A stretch of 64,000 nt of DNA, taken from Thereva unica. Lineage: Eukaryota > Arthropoda > Insecta > Diptera > Therevidae. The notes beneath the pieces were generated by a model. That model had not been told where the DNA came from, did no database searches, and saw only the letters and a list, made by a program, of their open reading frames with translations. Below are positions 8,990-16,642 of this stretch, one piece after another (the first letter of the stretch is position 1; every line of letters starts with the position of its first letter). Both the position numbers and the translations under genes were made by a program. The DNA is taken from positions 126,562,310 through 126,626,309 of the forward strand of contig OX465282.1 in assembly GCA_949987705.1 (NCBI GenBank), in the 5' to 3' direction.

Positions 8990-9615
8990 AGGTGCCTGTA
9001 AACGAGCAACATTTTTCAGCAATGTGTGGCCGGCAATACTGGCTGAACGACATTGCTGAAAATTCAGCATTATTTCCATAAATATGTTCAAACTTGCCGG
9101 CAATATATTCGTATAGCCCGACGATACTGGCCATATTGCAACTACTGGCCGGCATGTTGCCTTTGATATCGGTCGTAGAGCGAAAATATTTAAACATTGC
9201 CGGCTATTTAAATTTGATTTCGAAATTTTCTTTGGACTAGAAGTATGTTAGTATGGCCTAAAGATGGCATAGTTGTGGGCGGTATAGGGTGTACATTTTC
9301 TGTGTTCGGGATCCATGAATCTATAGTATCCGGCGAACCAAACCGCAGCCAAATACGTGCAGAGTTCCAGGAGATCCCCTTGACTAAGTCCATGGCGTCT
9401 CCCAGCCATAAGCTGCATTTTTCCTTCTATTTATAATTTGGCAATTCTTACAGTAAGATATCGTAAATGATGACCCTAGAACACATCTTAGTTATGTATG
9501 TACCTTAAAAATTCTATACCAAAGCACGCATATTGTAAAGGACAATGGATTGACACCATACCGGATGAAGTAGCGCTTTCAACAATGCCAGCATGGGATC
9601 TACAATGGCTTAAGG
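8990..9615 (-). repeat. Right arm of the long inverted repeat; second copy of the TTA-type transposon terminus
   Basis: It begins AGGTGCCTG after TTA (8987-8989) and runs as the reverse complement of 7970-8821 minus its insertion. No matching far terminus was found downstream, so this copy is probably truncated near 9615, where an unrelated repeat starts directly after CTTAAG. Confidence 0.65.
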
Positions 9616-10189
9616 GGGGACAACACCTTGAATGTTCAAAAAAATCGACTTTTTTTATTGCTCTAATTGATACTTTATTCTATCTAGAATATATGTGTAA
9701 AAGGATTTTTAAAAATTCGAAGTCGTTTTCGAGTTATACATATATATACATTTTTGTCGGAGCGTGACACTGATTGCAACCGGCGCCTGAACGGATCTTC
9801 CGCTGTCGGGCGGACGAAATCAGGCTCGCCAAAGCTAGTTCGTTCAGGTCAAATAATGCACGCTTTATGGTACACTTTATGGTGCAGGAACAGCAGACTG
9901 ATGGTAAGATTCAAACGCGAGCAGTAACGTACGCTAAACGTGCAGCGTTTTGTACGCCACACTTTGACAGCCGTTTTCTCGAATCCATGGATTTCAAACT
10001 GGCTGCACACTTTCCTCGGAATCTACTCGGCCAAATGACTTGAAATTTTGACAGAATGTTTATAAAAGCACTCTCTACGACCTAGCCGTTTTTTGACTGG
10101 TTTATTTGTTCCAAAATGGCGGCTATTTATTGTTAAAAATTCTCCAAAAAATCGACTTTTTTACTTTAAGTGGCTGTTTTTTCAAAATG
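9616..10189. other. Non-coding repeat-like stretch
   Basis: It begins GGGGGGACAACACC. It contains AAAAATCGACTTTTTT twice (near 9645 and 10148) around a GC-richer middle. This suggests an unclassified interspersed repeat. No protein is supported. Confidence 0.35.
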
Positions 10190-10650
10190 AGTAGGAAAGG
10201 CGTCGGTTTAGCGTGGGAAAATTTTCAGGACCGTGGGAACTAGGTCACGTCAAGGTCATTGACCTTGCCCATGGGAAGTAGGTCGGTGTGATCAATCAAT
10301 CACGCTGGAATGTAGGTCAAGGTGATTGGCCTTGGCCGTGGACGAGTCTGGGAACTGGGTCGGTCGGTGGCTTGGCTCAGCGGGAGGGTCGGGCTCGGCG
10401 GGGCTGCGGCGGGGTCCACGGCTGGGGCCTCAGCGAAGTCACTTTGATTGACAGGCGGCCTCTAGTTTGGTTCGCGTGGATGGCTTTGTTTATGTCACTT
10501 TGGGTCGGAAAGCGAAAGTGATGGAGTGTGTGTGTGTGAGTGGGAGTTGGTTATGGTGGTGGTGGTGGTGTGGCAGGGCTTGTGGTCTTGGTGGGGTGCT
10601 CGGTGCGGCGGTCTGGCTTGAGACTCGGTGGTGGCTTGGGGTCTCGCGGG
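10190..10650 (+). repeat. Left terminal inverted repeat of the Polinton
   Basis: Matches the reverse complement of 21853-22302. The last 30 bases before the shared AAAATTTTCAG are only partly conserved, but both ends start AGTAGG. It is GC-rich and contains GT and GGT microsatellites (about 10525-10575). Confidence 0.8.
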
Positions 10651-11199
10651 GCTCGGCTGGGGACTCGGCGGCGGACTGGGCATCACTATTGTGACGTCTC
10701 ATATCGTGCACTTAGAGCGAGGACTTGTTTACGCTTGGAAGAAAAATGGAAAGTAGTGGAGCGGTACGAAAAAGCGAAAGTGGAAAAGTGTATCAGAACT
10801 ATAGTTTGGTGAGCAGGTGTTCACTCGCGGGTGGCTTTGATTGACAGGTGGCCGCCTCTAGTTTGGTTTGCAGGTGCGGCGGGGTCTTGGCTTGGCTTGG
10901 CAGGGGGGCTCAACCGGTGTGGAGTGGAAGAAAAAGCGAGAGTGGAAAGTGTGCATGACTGCAGAGCTGACGCGTGGTCATTTACCTCCGCACGCTGTTG
11001 TGGTGGAACTTACACTTTGCAAGCATACAAGCATTGGTTCCTATAGGAGCTCAAAACGAAACCTGAAAAATAACTTATAATAAAAACAATATCTTACTTG
11101 CTGAACCGAAAAGTGAAAGTGAGAAGTAGTTTAGCTTCTATAGGAGTCCAAAAGGAAACCTGAAAATTATGTGTGGTTATAATAAATAAAAACAATATG
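10651..11199. other. Non-coding DNA inside the left Polinton end, with internal duplications
   Basis: TIR sequence is partly repeated here: TTTGATTGACAGG...CTCTAGTTTGGTT at 10835-10875 echoes 10444-10470. A tandem pair of about 75-85 bases lies at 11035-11105 and 11131-11210, sharing CTATAGGAG and ACAATATSTTACTTGCTGAA. No gene is supported. Confidence 0.5.
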
Positions 11200-11397
11200 T
11201 TACTTGCTGAACATTTTTATTTTACTTTCTAAAACCGGATTTATTATTACACTCAGTTGTGAAATTCTGTTTTTAAACCTAAATGTATCCACTGCATACT
11301 GCTCCCATGGTCCTTTCCTACTTTGTCTGTATGCGAAACTCCATACTACCATATATTTAACTTGTGGGTCTTCATTGAAACTTATTTTCTTCCTCAT
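11200..11397 (-). CDS. Small unknown protein, translationally coupled to the BIR gene
   Basis: This is a 65-residue frame beginning MRKKISF. Its ATG overlaps the stop of the BIR gene as ATGA (11397-11394), the compact junction also used before the protease gene of this provirus. The sequence is basic and aromatic-rich (YMVVWSFAYRQ) with no motif I recognise and no membrane segment. The frame is open upstream to about 11475 without an ATG. I favour the coupled ATG as the start. It could be a chance frame, but the junction and amino-acid make-up argue against it. Confidence 0.5.
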   Translation of the reverse strand: MRKKISFNEDPQVKYMVVWSFAYRQSRKGPWEQYAVDTFRFKNRISQLSVIINPVLESKIKMFSK

Positions 11398-11771
11398 ATC
11401 TGCTCGTGGAAATAATAATGAATTGTTAGAACGAATAAAATACCGGCTAAAAATTTCAAAGTGTTGATTGTACAAAGTATGATCTTTGATTTAGGTTGTT
11501 CTGTAAGTGGTGCTAGCTGATCTTTGAATCGTCCGCATTCGTCTTTCCTATTAACATAGATACAGTGTGGTGAACGATGTCTATGATCAAAATCTACATC
11601 CGATGCGCAACTCATAGCATTTATCTGCAGAGAACAAAAGTAACATTGAACACGGTCTTTGATGTTTGTGTAAAAAAATCCACTTTTCGCTAACTGGTCT
11701 GCTGTATCTAAGTCTATGGCTAGATTATCGAATGTTTTCAAACGATCGTATTCTTGTTTCAAGTTTAACAT
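11394..11771 (-). CDS. BIR-domain protein with C-terminal membrane segment (IAP-like)
   Basis: The protein has 125 residues. Residues 10-75 match a baculoviral IAP repeat: LKTF at 11-14, LAKSGFFYT at 27-35, D39-x-V, then C43-x2-C46-x16-H63-x6-C70, exactly the zinc spacing of BIR domains. The tryptophan usual between the second cysteine and the histidine is missing. There is no RING finger. Residues about 101-120 form one hydrophobic helix, so the protein may be membrane-anchored. Proteins of this family bind caspases or other death regulators; a role in blocking apoptosis of the infected cell is inference. It lies 21 bases downstream of the integrase on the same strand, probably in one transcript. 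Confidence 0.75.
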   Translation of the reverse strand: MLNLKQEYDRLKTFDNLAIDLDTADQLAKSGFFYTNIKDRVQCYFCSLQINAMSCASDVDFDHRHRSPHCIYVNRKDECGRFKDQLAPLTEQPKSKIILCTINTLKFLAGILFVLTIHYYFHEQI

Positions 11772-11792
11772 TTTGAATGAGTGTAACAGGTT

Positions 11793-12707
11793 TTATATCA
11801 CGTCTTTTATATTAATCCAAGTATTGTGTTTTGATGGAAAACCAAGCCACTTCACTAGAACCTGATTACCGCGCCTTTTTATAACCTTTTCTACTAAATA
11901 AACATCAGGGCTGTTCACAGGAGCTATTTCTGGTTCATAAAATCTACCGTGAATTATATTTCCTTGGTAATCTTCGAGAATATATGTTGTCGGGTAAACA
12001 GATTTAACTTCTTTTATTTTAAATATCTCTGTGGACCAATTAGGTGTATAACCTTTTTCGAATACATGTTTATGTCTACTTATACGAACAAAATCACCAG
12101 CTTTGTATTTAGACTTTGATTTTATTTTGGGGTAATTATACACAGATAATAAACGTTTTTCGTTATGCACCCCAACATCTACAGGTCTCATCTTAATCGT
12201 ACGATGTTTTGTTGTATTGTAGTCGTCTGTCAACTTGGTCAACATGCTAATCCAGTGATAATTGCCATTCATGCTGAATTCTTTCCACATCATATTTTTC
12301 AACGTTCTGTTAAATCTTTCTACAATCGAGGCTTTCAGAGTACTGTAGCTGGAATAATGGTTTATTTCGTAATCTTTCATTAGTTGACGAAACGGTTTAT
12401 TAAAAAACTCTTTGCCATCATCGGTTTGTAAGTTTCTTGGAATGCGTCCTGTATTAAAAATCGACTGCAATGCGTTTACAACTTCTGATGCCTTTTTAGA
12501 TTTTAAAGGCCGTGTCCATGCATACTTTGAAAAGGTATCAATTACAGTGAGAAGAAAACGAAACCCCTGATTTTCTGATGAGTAAGAACCCATTTCGACC
12601 AAGTCTGTCTGCCACAAATCATCTATACCTTTGGTAGTGACATGTCGACGTTTAAAATTTTTTCGCACTGGTTTATGCAGTTCGTTGATTATCTGCCTTC
12701 TGCTCAT
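11793..12707 (-). CDS. Polinton retroviral-type integrase with C-terminal chromodomain
   Basis: The protein has 304 residues. The N-terminal ELHKPVRKNFKRRHV segment is typical of Polinton/adintovirus integrases. The catalytic core has D35 (WQTDLVEM), D96 (LQTDDGKEF) and E130 (SIVERFNRT), the DDE triad of retroviral integrases. A YKAGDFVRISR segment near 201-211 is the SH3-like C-terminal domain. Residues 268-304 form a chromodomain (YLVEKVIKRR...VLVKWLGF), expected to bind histone tails and guide insertion. There is no HHCC finger at the N-terminus. The gene diverges from the ATPase gene across a short intergenic region. It would insert the linear genome into host DNA. Confidence 0.93.
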   Translation of the reverse strand: MSRRQIINELHKPVRKNFKRRHVTTKGIDDLWQTDLVEMGSYSSENQGFRFLLTVIDTFSKYAWTRPLKSKKASEVVNALQSIFNTGRIPRNLQTDDGKEFFNKPFRQLMKDYEINHYSSYSTLKASIVERFNRTLKNMMWKEFSMNGNYHWISMLTKLTDDYNTTKHRTIKMRPVDVGVHNEKRLLSVYNYPKIKSKSKYKAGDFVRISRHKHVFEKGYTPNWSTEIFKIKEVKSVYPTTYILEDYQGNIIHGRFYEPEIAPVNSPDVYLVEKVIKRRGNQVLVKWLGFPSKHNTWINIKDVI

Positions 12708-12718
12708 TGTACGGAATG

Positions 12719-12726
12719 TATAAATA
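12719..12726 (+). promoter_or_regulatory. TATA box in the integrase/ATPase divergent region
   Basis: TATAAATA lies 38 bases before the likely ATPase ATG (12764). Its reverse, TATTTATA, lies 12 bases before the integrase ATG. The same octamer recurs twice before the core-protein gene. Confidence 0.5.
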
Positions 12727-12763
12727 CCTGCAGTTGAATGACCAGTTTATATACAAAGCAAAA

Positions 12764-13456
12764 ATGATCAAGTTTAATCACCCATTTACAATGATGGTTG
12801 CGGGGCCTTCGGGATGCGGCAAAACAACATTTATAAAAAATCTTCTTAATACTACTCAGGTATTTATAGAACCGCAAATTAGAAAAATTATATGGTGTAA
12901 TGCAGAGCACGGTGCACTACCTACGGATATCAAACTGCAAAACATCGAATATTTAAATGCTATACCAGAGGAGTTTGTAAATCATGAAAACGAGCCAACA
13001 TTGATTGTTATAGATGACATGATGTTAAACGGATTTAGTAAACAAGTTTGTGAACTCTTTACTAAGGGGTCTCATCATCGTAATTTCTCAGTAATTCTTG
13101 TGACACAAAACGTGTTTCATCAAGGAAAATTCAGTCGTGATATATCGCTCAATTGTAAATATCTTGCTGTATTTAAAAACCCTCGGGATAAAAGTCAATT
13201 TACACATCTGGCCCGACAAATTTATCCTGAAAATAGTTTAGAACTTGTGAGAATATATAAAGAGATAACTCAAATGCCTTACGGGTATTTGCTAATAGAT
13301 TTAACTCAGGATATTAACGACGTCTTAAGATTTCGTACTGATATATTTAATAAACACTTTGTAACCTGTTTTTGTCCGCAAAACTCTTTAAATGGTAAGA
13401 ATGGTGTCACGAATGAAACGATTAAGGGACAACAAGCATATGCTATATGTGCTTAA
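12764..13456 (+). CDS. FtsK/HerA-type genome packaging ATPase
   Basis: The start was chosen at the ATG of MIKFNHPF (230 residues). Upstream in-frame codons run through the TATA element and lack an obvious reason to be coding. HPFTMMVAGPSGCGKTT carries the Walker A motif (residues 14-21). LIVIDDMM near residue 85 is Walker B. A Q near residue 120 (VTQNVFHQ) matches the sensor region, and a C-terminal Y-x-Y-L-x-I-D segment follows. This is the A32/FtsK-HerA family that pumps viral DNA into capsids in Polintons, adintoviruses and large DNA viruses. Its 3' end overlaps the next gene. Confidence 0.9.
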   Translation: MIKFNHPFTMMVAGPSGCGKTTFIKNLLNTTQVFIEPQIRKIIWCNAEHGALPTDIKLQNIEYLNAIPEEFVNHENEPTLIVIDDMMLNGFSKQVCELFTKGSHHRNFSVILVTQNVFHQGKFSRDISLNCKYLAVFKNPRDKSQFTHLARQIYPENSLELVRIYKEITQMPYGYLLIDLTQDINDVLRFRTDIFNKHFVTCFCPQNSLNGKNGVTNETIKGQQAYAICA

Positions 13457-13745
13457 AAAGGCTAAACCAAATCTGAGAAAGTCCATCATACAAAATGCTG
13501 ACCCTGAGGTTATAAAAACTCTTTGTGAAATTACACTCAACACTTTAAAAGGTAACCACATGCCGCATGGAAATATCTACAACTCACTGTGTAGGTATAA
13601 AAAGGACATGCGTAAATTGATTTGCGCAAAGAGATCTGTTGCTAAACAGCGTAAAATACTAGTGCAACGAGGAGGTTTTTTACCAGTTTTATTAGGAAGT
13701 GTACTATCAGGAGTTATCGGTTCATTAATTGAAAAATATGCATAG
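13392..13745 (+). CDS. Conserved Polinton protein of unknown function, hydrophobic C-terminus
   Basis: The protein has up to 117 residues. Several in-frame ATGs (13392, 13401, 13413) and a later one before LYVLKKAKP leave the start uncertain. It overlaps the ATPase end by 65 bases in another frame. The pattern KPNLRKSII...NTLKGN followed by basic helices and VQRGGFLPVLLGSVLSGVIG resembles small proteins I recall beside the ATPase in insect Polintons. The glycine-rich hydrophobic tail suggests membrane contact, perhaps a minor virion protein. Function is not established here. Confidence 0.6.
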   Translation: MVRMVSRMKRLRDNKHMLYVLKKAKPNLRKSIIQNADPEVIKTLCEITLNTLKGNHMPHGNIYNSLCRYKKDMRKLICAKRSVAKQRKILVQRGGFLPVLLGSVLSGVIGSLIEKYA

Positions 13746-14541
13746 AAATAATGGACTTAACAAGATGCTACTTCTGTCGCCAGAGGTTTACAACAGGCTT
13801 AAAGATGAAATTGAAATGACCGCAAATCAGTCCATTTTTGATAGAGCAATGAATAAAATACTACAGAATAAAGACATGAATGATTCCGAAAAATGGTATA
13901 GCTATCGAAATCAACTAATTTCATTTTTAAATCACAATCGGAAATCCAAACGAACGCTTGATAAAGAAACAAATTTATACTTACCACGGGCACATAGTGT
14001 CAAACAAAAAAGTTTAAGAGATAGTACCACACAAACCAAAATTATTTTTAAAGATGATGTATTAACACAGACCTCGCCACCACCAGCAAAGGATTTCCTA
14101 ACCGAAGAAGAAATCTTTGAAGAAGCACATAATATAACCCCGCCAAGAAGATCTTTATCACCAGCCGCCAAAAGACGATTATCAGCTAGCGGAATAGCAA
14201 AAACTCTAAGGCCACCACCAAAATTACTAAGAACAACATCTGCACCTAATGCACGTGAAAAGGATTATAAAATAATCACGGCTGAGGATGGTGTAACGCA
14301 GTATACTGTACCTACGGCTATGACTCCCGATGAAGCTAGCGAGCATATAGAAGAATTAGAACAAAGTGAAAAACAAAAAGCAGTCCAGAAACAGTCTATA
14401 TTAATACCCTCTCCACTAGAATCTGGTCAATATATGCTTTCATTTCCTCTACGTAAGCTCGGTGTTAGACAGAGTGAGCGTCTGAAGACTAAAAAGGATA
14501 GAACTACAAGTACGTCGGACATTGCTTGGGAAAGACTGTAA
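13738..14541 (+). CDS. Conserved Polinton protein, unknown function
   Basis: The first ATG (13738) gives about 267 residues and overlaps the previous stop by 8 bases. The N-terminal 70 residues (KMLLLSPEVYNRL...SEKWYSYRNQL) match a pattern that recurs next to the ATPase in insect Polintons. The middle is proline- and serine-rich and probably disordered (SPAAKRRLSASG). A VTQYTVPTAMTPDEASEHI-like segment follows, and the C-terminus is basic. No enzymatic motif is visible. Four bases after its ATPase-to-penton run comes the penton-like gene, so it is likely a structural or assembly partner. Confidence 0.6.
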   Translation: MHRNNGLNKMLLLSPEVYNRLKDEIEMTANQSIFDRAMNKILQNKDMNDSEKWYSYRNQLISFLNHNRKSKRTLDKETNLYLPRAHSVKQKSLRDSTTQTKIIFKDDVLTQTSPPPAKDFLTEEEIFEEAHNITPPRRSLSPAAKRRLSASGIAKTLRPPPKLLRTTSAPNAREKDYKIITAEDGVTQYTVPTAMTPDEASEHIEELEQSEKQKAVQKQSILIPSPLESGQYMLSFPLRKLGVRQSERLKTKKDRTTSTSDIAWERL

Positions 14542-14544
14542 ACA

Positions 14545-16065
14545 ATGCCAGTAGAAATAAAAGAAAATGATTTTTACGTATGTCTTTTAAGTAATAACTC
14601 TATGCAATTTTACCCGGAAAATACGCTATCGGCTTTTACAAATGCACTTGCGAAACCATGCAAGTTTGAAATAACAAAACGTGCAATCTCCAACAATGGG
14701 GGAAATGTGCGTAAACGAGTGAGGCGTGAATATGACCAGTTAAAGGAAACTAGAAAGCAGCATCAAAAGGATTTTAAAATACTTAGCATCAAAATAAATG
14801 AAAATGTAAAACTTGAATGGACACCAGAAAATCTTGAACAAGTTAGTTACAGACCTGGACAAATAAACCTTTCAGCATTTTTATTAACATTTTATAATGC
14901 AGTTACACCTTCGTGGTATACCATGTACTTGAATGATGTTAAATCGAAAATGTGGAAGCGCTTAGAAGATGACCACTTTAATGAAGTTATCCCTGAAATA
15001 AAGTATAAGCACGAGCCAGACGAATACATATTGCACATATATCAAGGAAAAAAGACTTCAGAAAACGTTGTTTTAAAATATAAGAACTATGAATCAATTG
15101 AGGATTTTGTTGATGATGTATTTGGTCAAGTTCCTAGGAAGAATAGAAAACATCCTGTTTTGAAGAATACAATAGACAATTATACACATCCAACGGCTAG
15201 CATAAAAACAGCTGAAAATAAAGAGAAAAAAGGTAGTGAAAAGAAGCATGATGTATTCGAACTCCGTTTAGAGGAATTGGGTGTTACGATAAAAATAAAA
15301 AAACCACTACCCTCACACTTGAATGTTAAAGATCTCATGACATTGCTTTTAGCCAATTTACACTTTGACGATAAACAACTTAGCGAGGAAGAAAAACATA
15401 AACGAATTATTGAAATTAAAAATACAATTTTTGAAATATTGAATAGACTGAAGAAAGATTCACTCAAAGCAAAGACTCCCGAGCAACGGAAAATAACTAA
15501 AAACAGTGAAATTTTACAGGTCCCATATGAAAAACAAAGCTCGGGCGAATTTTTATCTACACCAGTACCTATTAATACAAACATAGATAATCTGTCAAAC
15601 TTCATCACAGATGTATTTCTGCAAACACCTGAAAACAAACGTAATCCTGATGCATTGTTGACGGAAATAAAAGAGTCATTTGACACTGCGGGCTTACGCC
15701 AAGAGCATATGTCAATAATGGAAAAAATTAATTCTCTTGATACAACAATTAAAGAATTAATGTTGCGATTACCAAGAAGTACACAAGAAACTACAAAAAA
15801 TTGCTCTGAGAAAAATATAATGCATATATACACTGATATTATTCAACCTAGAGCTATAGGCGACAAACTAGTAAGATATCTACGAATAATACCGATTCAA
15901 GATTGTGGTACTATATTAAGATTTGAACATGTAGAATACTGTCCCATTGAAAAAACTTTTATTGAAAGTATTTCTGTAAAAATAACTGACCATCTGGGTG
16001 AATCAATTGATTTCAAACCAAGCTACATTCCAACCTATGTAATGCTTCATTTTAAAAGACAATAA
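14545..16065 (+). CDS. Penton-like minor capsid protein
   Basis: The protein has 506 residues. The N-terminus FYVCLLSNNSMQFYPENTLSAF and the C-terminal 85 residues (MHIYTDIIQPRAIGD...LRIIPI, then a series of short beta-like strands ending MLHFKRQ) are the conserved halves of the Polinton/adintovirus penton-like single jelly-roll protein. The middle 250 residues are long, charged and poorly conserved, probably helical. AATAAA overlaps its stop codon (16061-16066), so transcription of this block may end here. Assignment is by remembered pattern, not alignment. Confidence 0.68.
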   Translation: MPVEIKENDFYVCLLSNNSMQFYPENTLSAFTNALAKPCKFEITKRAISNNGGNVRKRVRREYDQLKETRKQHQKDFKILSIKINENVKLEWTPENLEQVSYRPGQINLSAFLLTFYNAVTPSWYTMYLNDVKSKMWKRLEDDHFNEVIPEIKYKHEPDEYILHIYQGKKTSENVVLKYKNYESIEDFVDDVFGQVPRKNRKHPVLKNTIDNYTHPTASIKTAENKEKKGSEKKHDVFELRLEELGVTIKIKKPLPSHLNVKDLMTLLLANLHFDDKQLSEEEKHKRIIEIKNTIFEILNRLKKDSLKAKTPEQRKITKNSEILQVPYEKQSSGEFLSTPVPINTNIDNLSNFITDVFLQTPENKRNPDALLTEIKESFDTAGLRQEHMSIMEKINSLDTTIKELMLRLPRSTQETTKNCSEKNIMHIYTDIIQPRAIGDKLVRYLRIIPIQDCGTILRFEHVEYCPIEKTFIESISVKITDHLGESIDFKPSYIPTYVMLHFKRQ

Positions 16066-16070
16066 AAAAC

Positions 16071-16078
16071 TATAAATA
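16071..16078 (+). promoter_or_regulatory. TATA box upstream of core-protein gene
   Basis: TATAAATA lies 46 bases before the ATG at 16124, a usual distance for a TATA box plus a short leader. It directly follows the AATAAA of the upstream block. Confidence 0.5.
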
Positions 16079-16105
16079 TTCACACAACAGACTGTTCTTG
16101 CATAG

Positions 16106-16113
16106 TATAAATA
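16106..16113 (+). promoter_or_regulatory. Second TATAAATA element close to the core-protein ATG
   Basis: The same octamer lies only 10 bases before the ATG at 16124. It could be chance or an alternative promoter with a different start. Confidence 0.25.
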
Positions 16114-16123
16114 GAATTACGAG

Positions 16124-16642
16124 ATGGATTCCTATTATACACGTTATTATTTAATACAAAGCGGCGGCGGCCTGTCAGATATTGGAGAATTATATCGTGG
16201 TCCAGTTATTTATCAACGTGGAAGAGGTATCGGTAGCTTCTTCAGTGCATTATTTCGACACTTAAAACCCATAGCTACATCAGGATTAAAAACATTGGCA
16301 CAACAGGTTGTAAAAACAGGACAAGCTATAATACAGGATAAAAACGTCAGCAGCAAATCAGTTAAAGATATTTTAAAAGAACAAGGTCGAGTTGTTGTTC
16401 AAGATTTAGCTCAGAAAGGTATAAATAAACTGTTTGACGGAATGAAGGGTGCAGGTATAAAAAGACCCAATCCGTTTACAACTCTACATTTAAAACCAGC
16501 TGTTAAACGCAAAAGACGTGGAAAAACACCTAAACGGTCGAGAAATTGTAAAACTGAAAATCAAAGAAAAGGAATAAAAGCAAGAGTTTTGAAAACAAAA
16601 CGAAAGATACGTAAACGTATACTGGACATATTTGATAAATAA
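16124..16642 (+). CDS. Basic virion core/minor protein (adenovirus pVI/pX-like)
   Basis: The protein has 172 residues. A glycine-rich N-terminus (YYLIQSGGGLSDIGELYRG, then QRGRGIGSFFSALFR) leads into an amphipathic region of about 40 residues. The C-terminal third is strongly basic (KRKRRGKTPKRSR, KTKRKIRKR). This layout is shared by Polinton and adintovirus core proteins compared with adenovirus pVI and pX, which contact DNA and membranes. The Gly-rich segments look like candidate sites for the provirus protease. Its TAA overlaps the capsid gene ATG by one base (TAATG). Confidence 0.7.
   Translation: MDSYYTRYYLIQSGGGLSDIGELYRGPVIYQRGRGIGSFFSALFRHLKPIATSGLKTLAQQVVKTGQAIIQDKNVSSKSVKDILKEQGRVVVQDLAQKGINKLFDGMKGAGIKRPNPFTTLHLKPAVKRKRRGKTPKRSRNCKTENQRKGIKARVLKTKRKIRKRILDIFDK

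Noticed and set aside
9774..10043. 89-codon plus frame
   Set aside because: No recognisable domain, in a repeat-like region; probably chance.
10467..10812. Several overlapping frames in the Polinton inverted repeat
   Set aside because: They arise from GC-rich microsatellite sequence and appear in all frames on both strands.
15180..15833. Minus-strand frame of 217 codons
   Set aside because: Shadow of the penton-like gene; composition is serine- and phenylalanine-rich as expected from an antisense frame.
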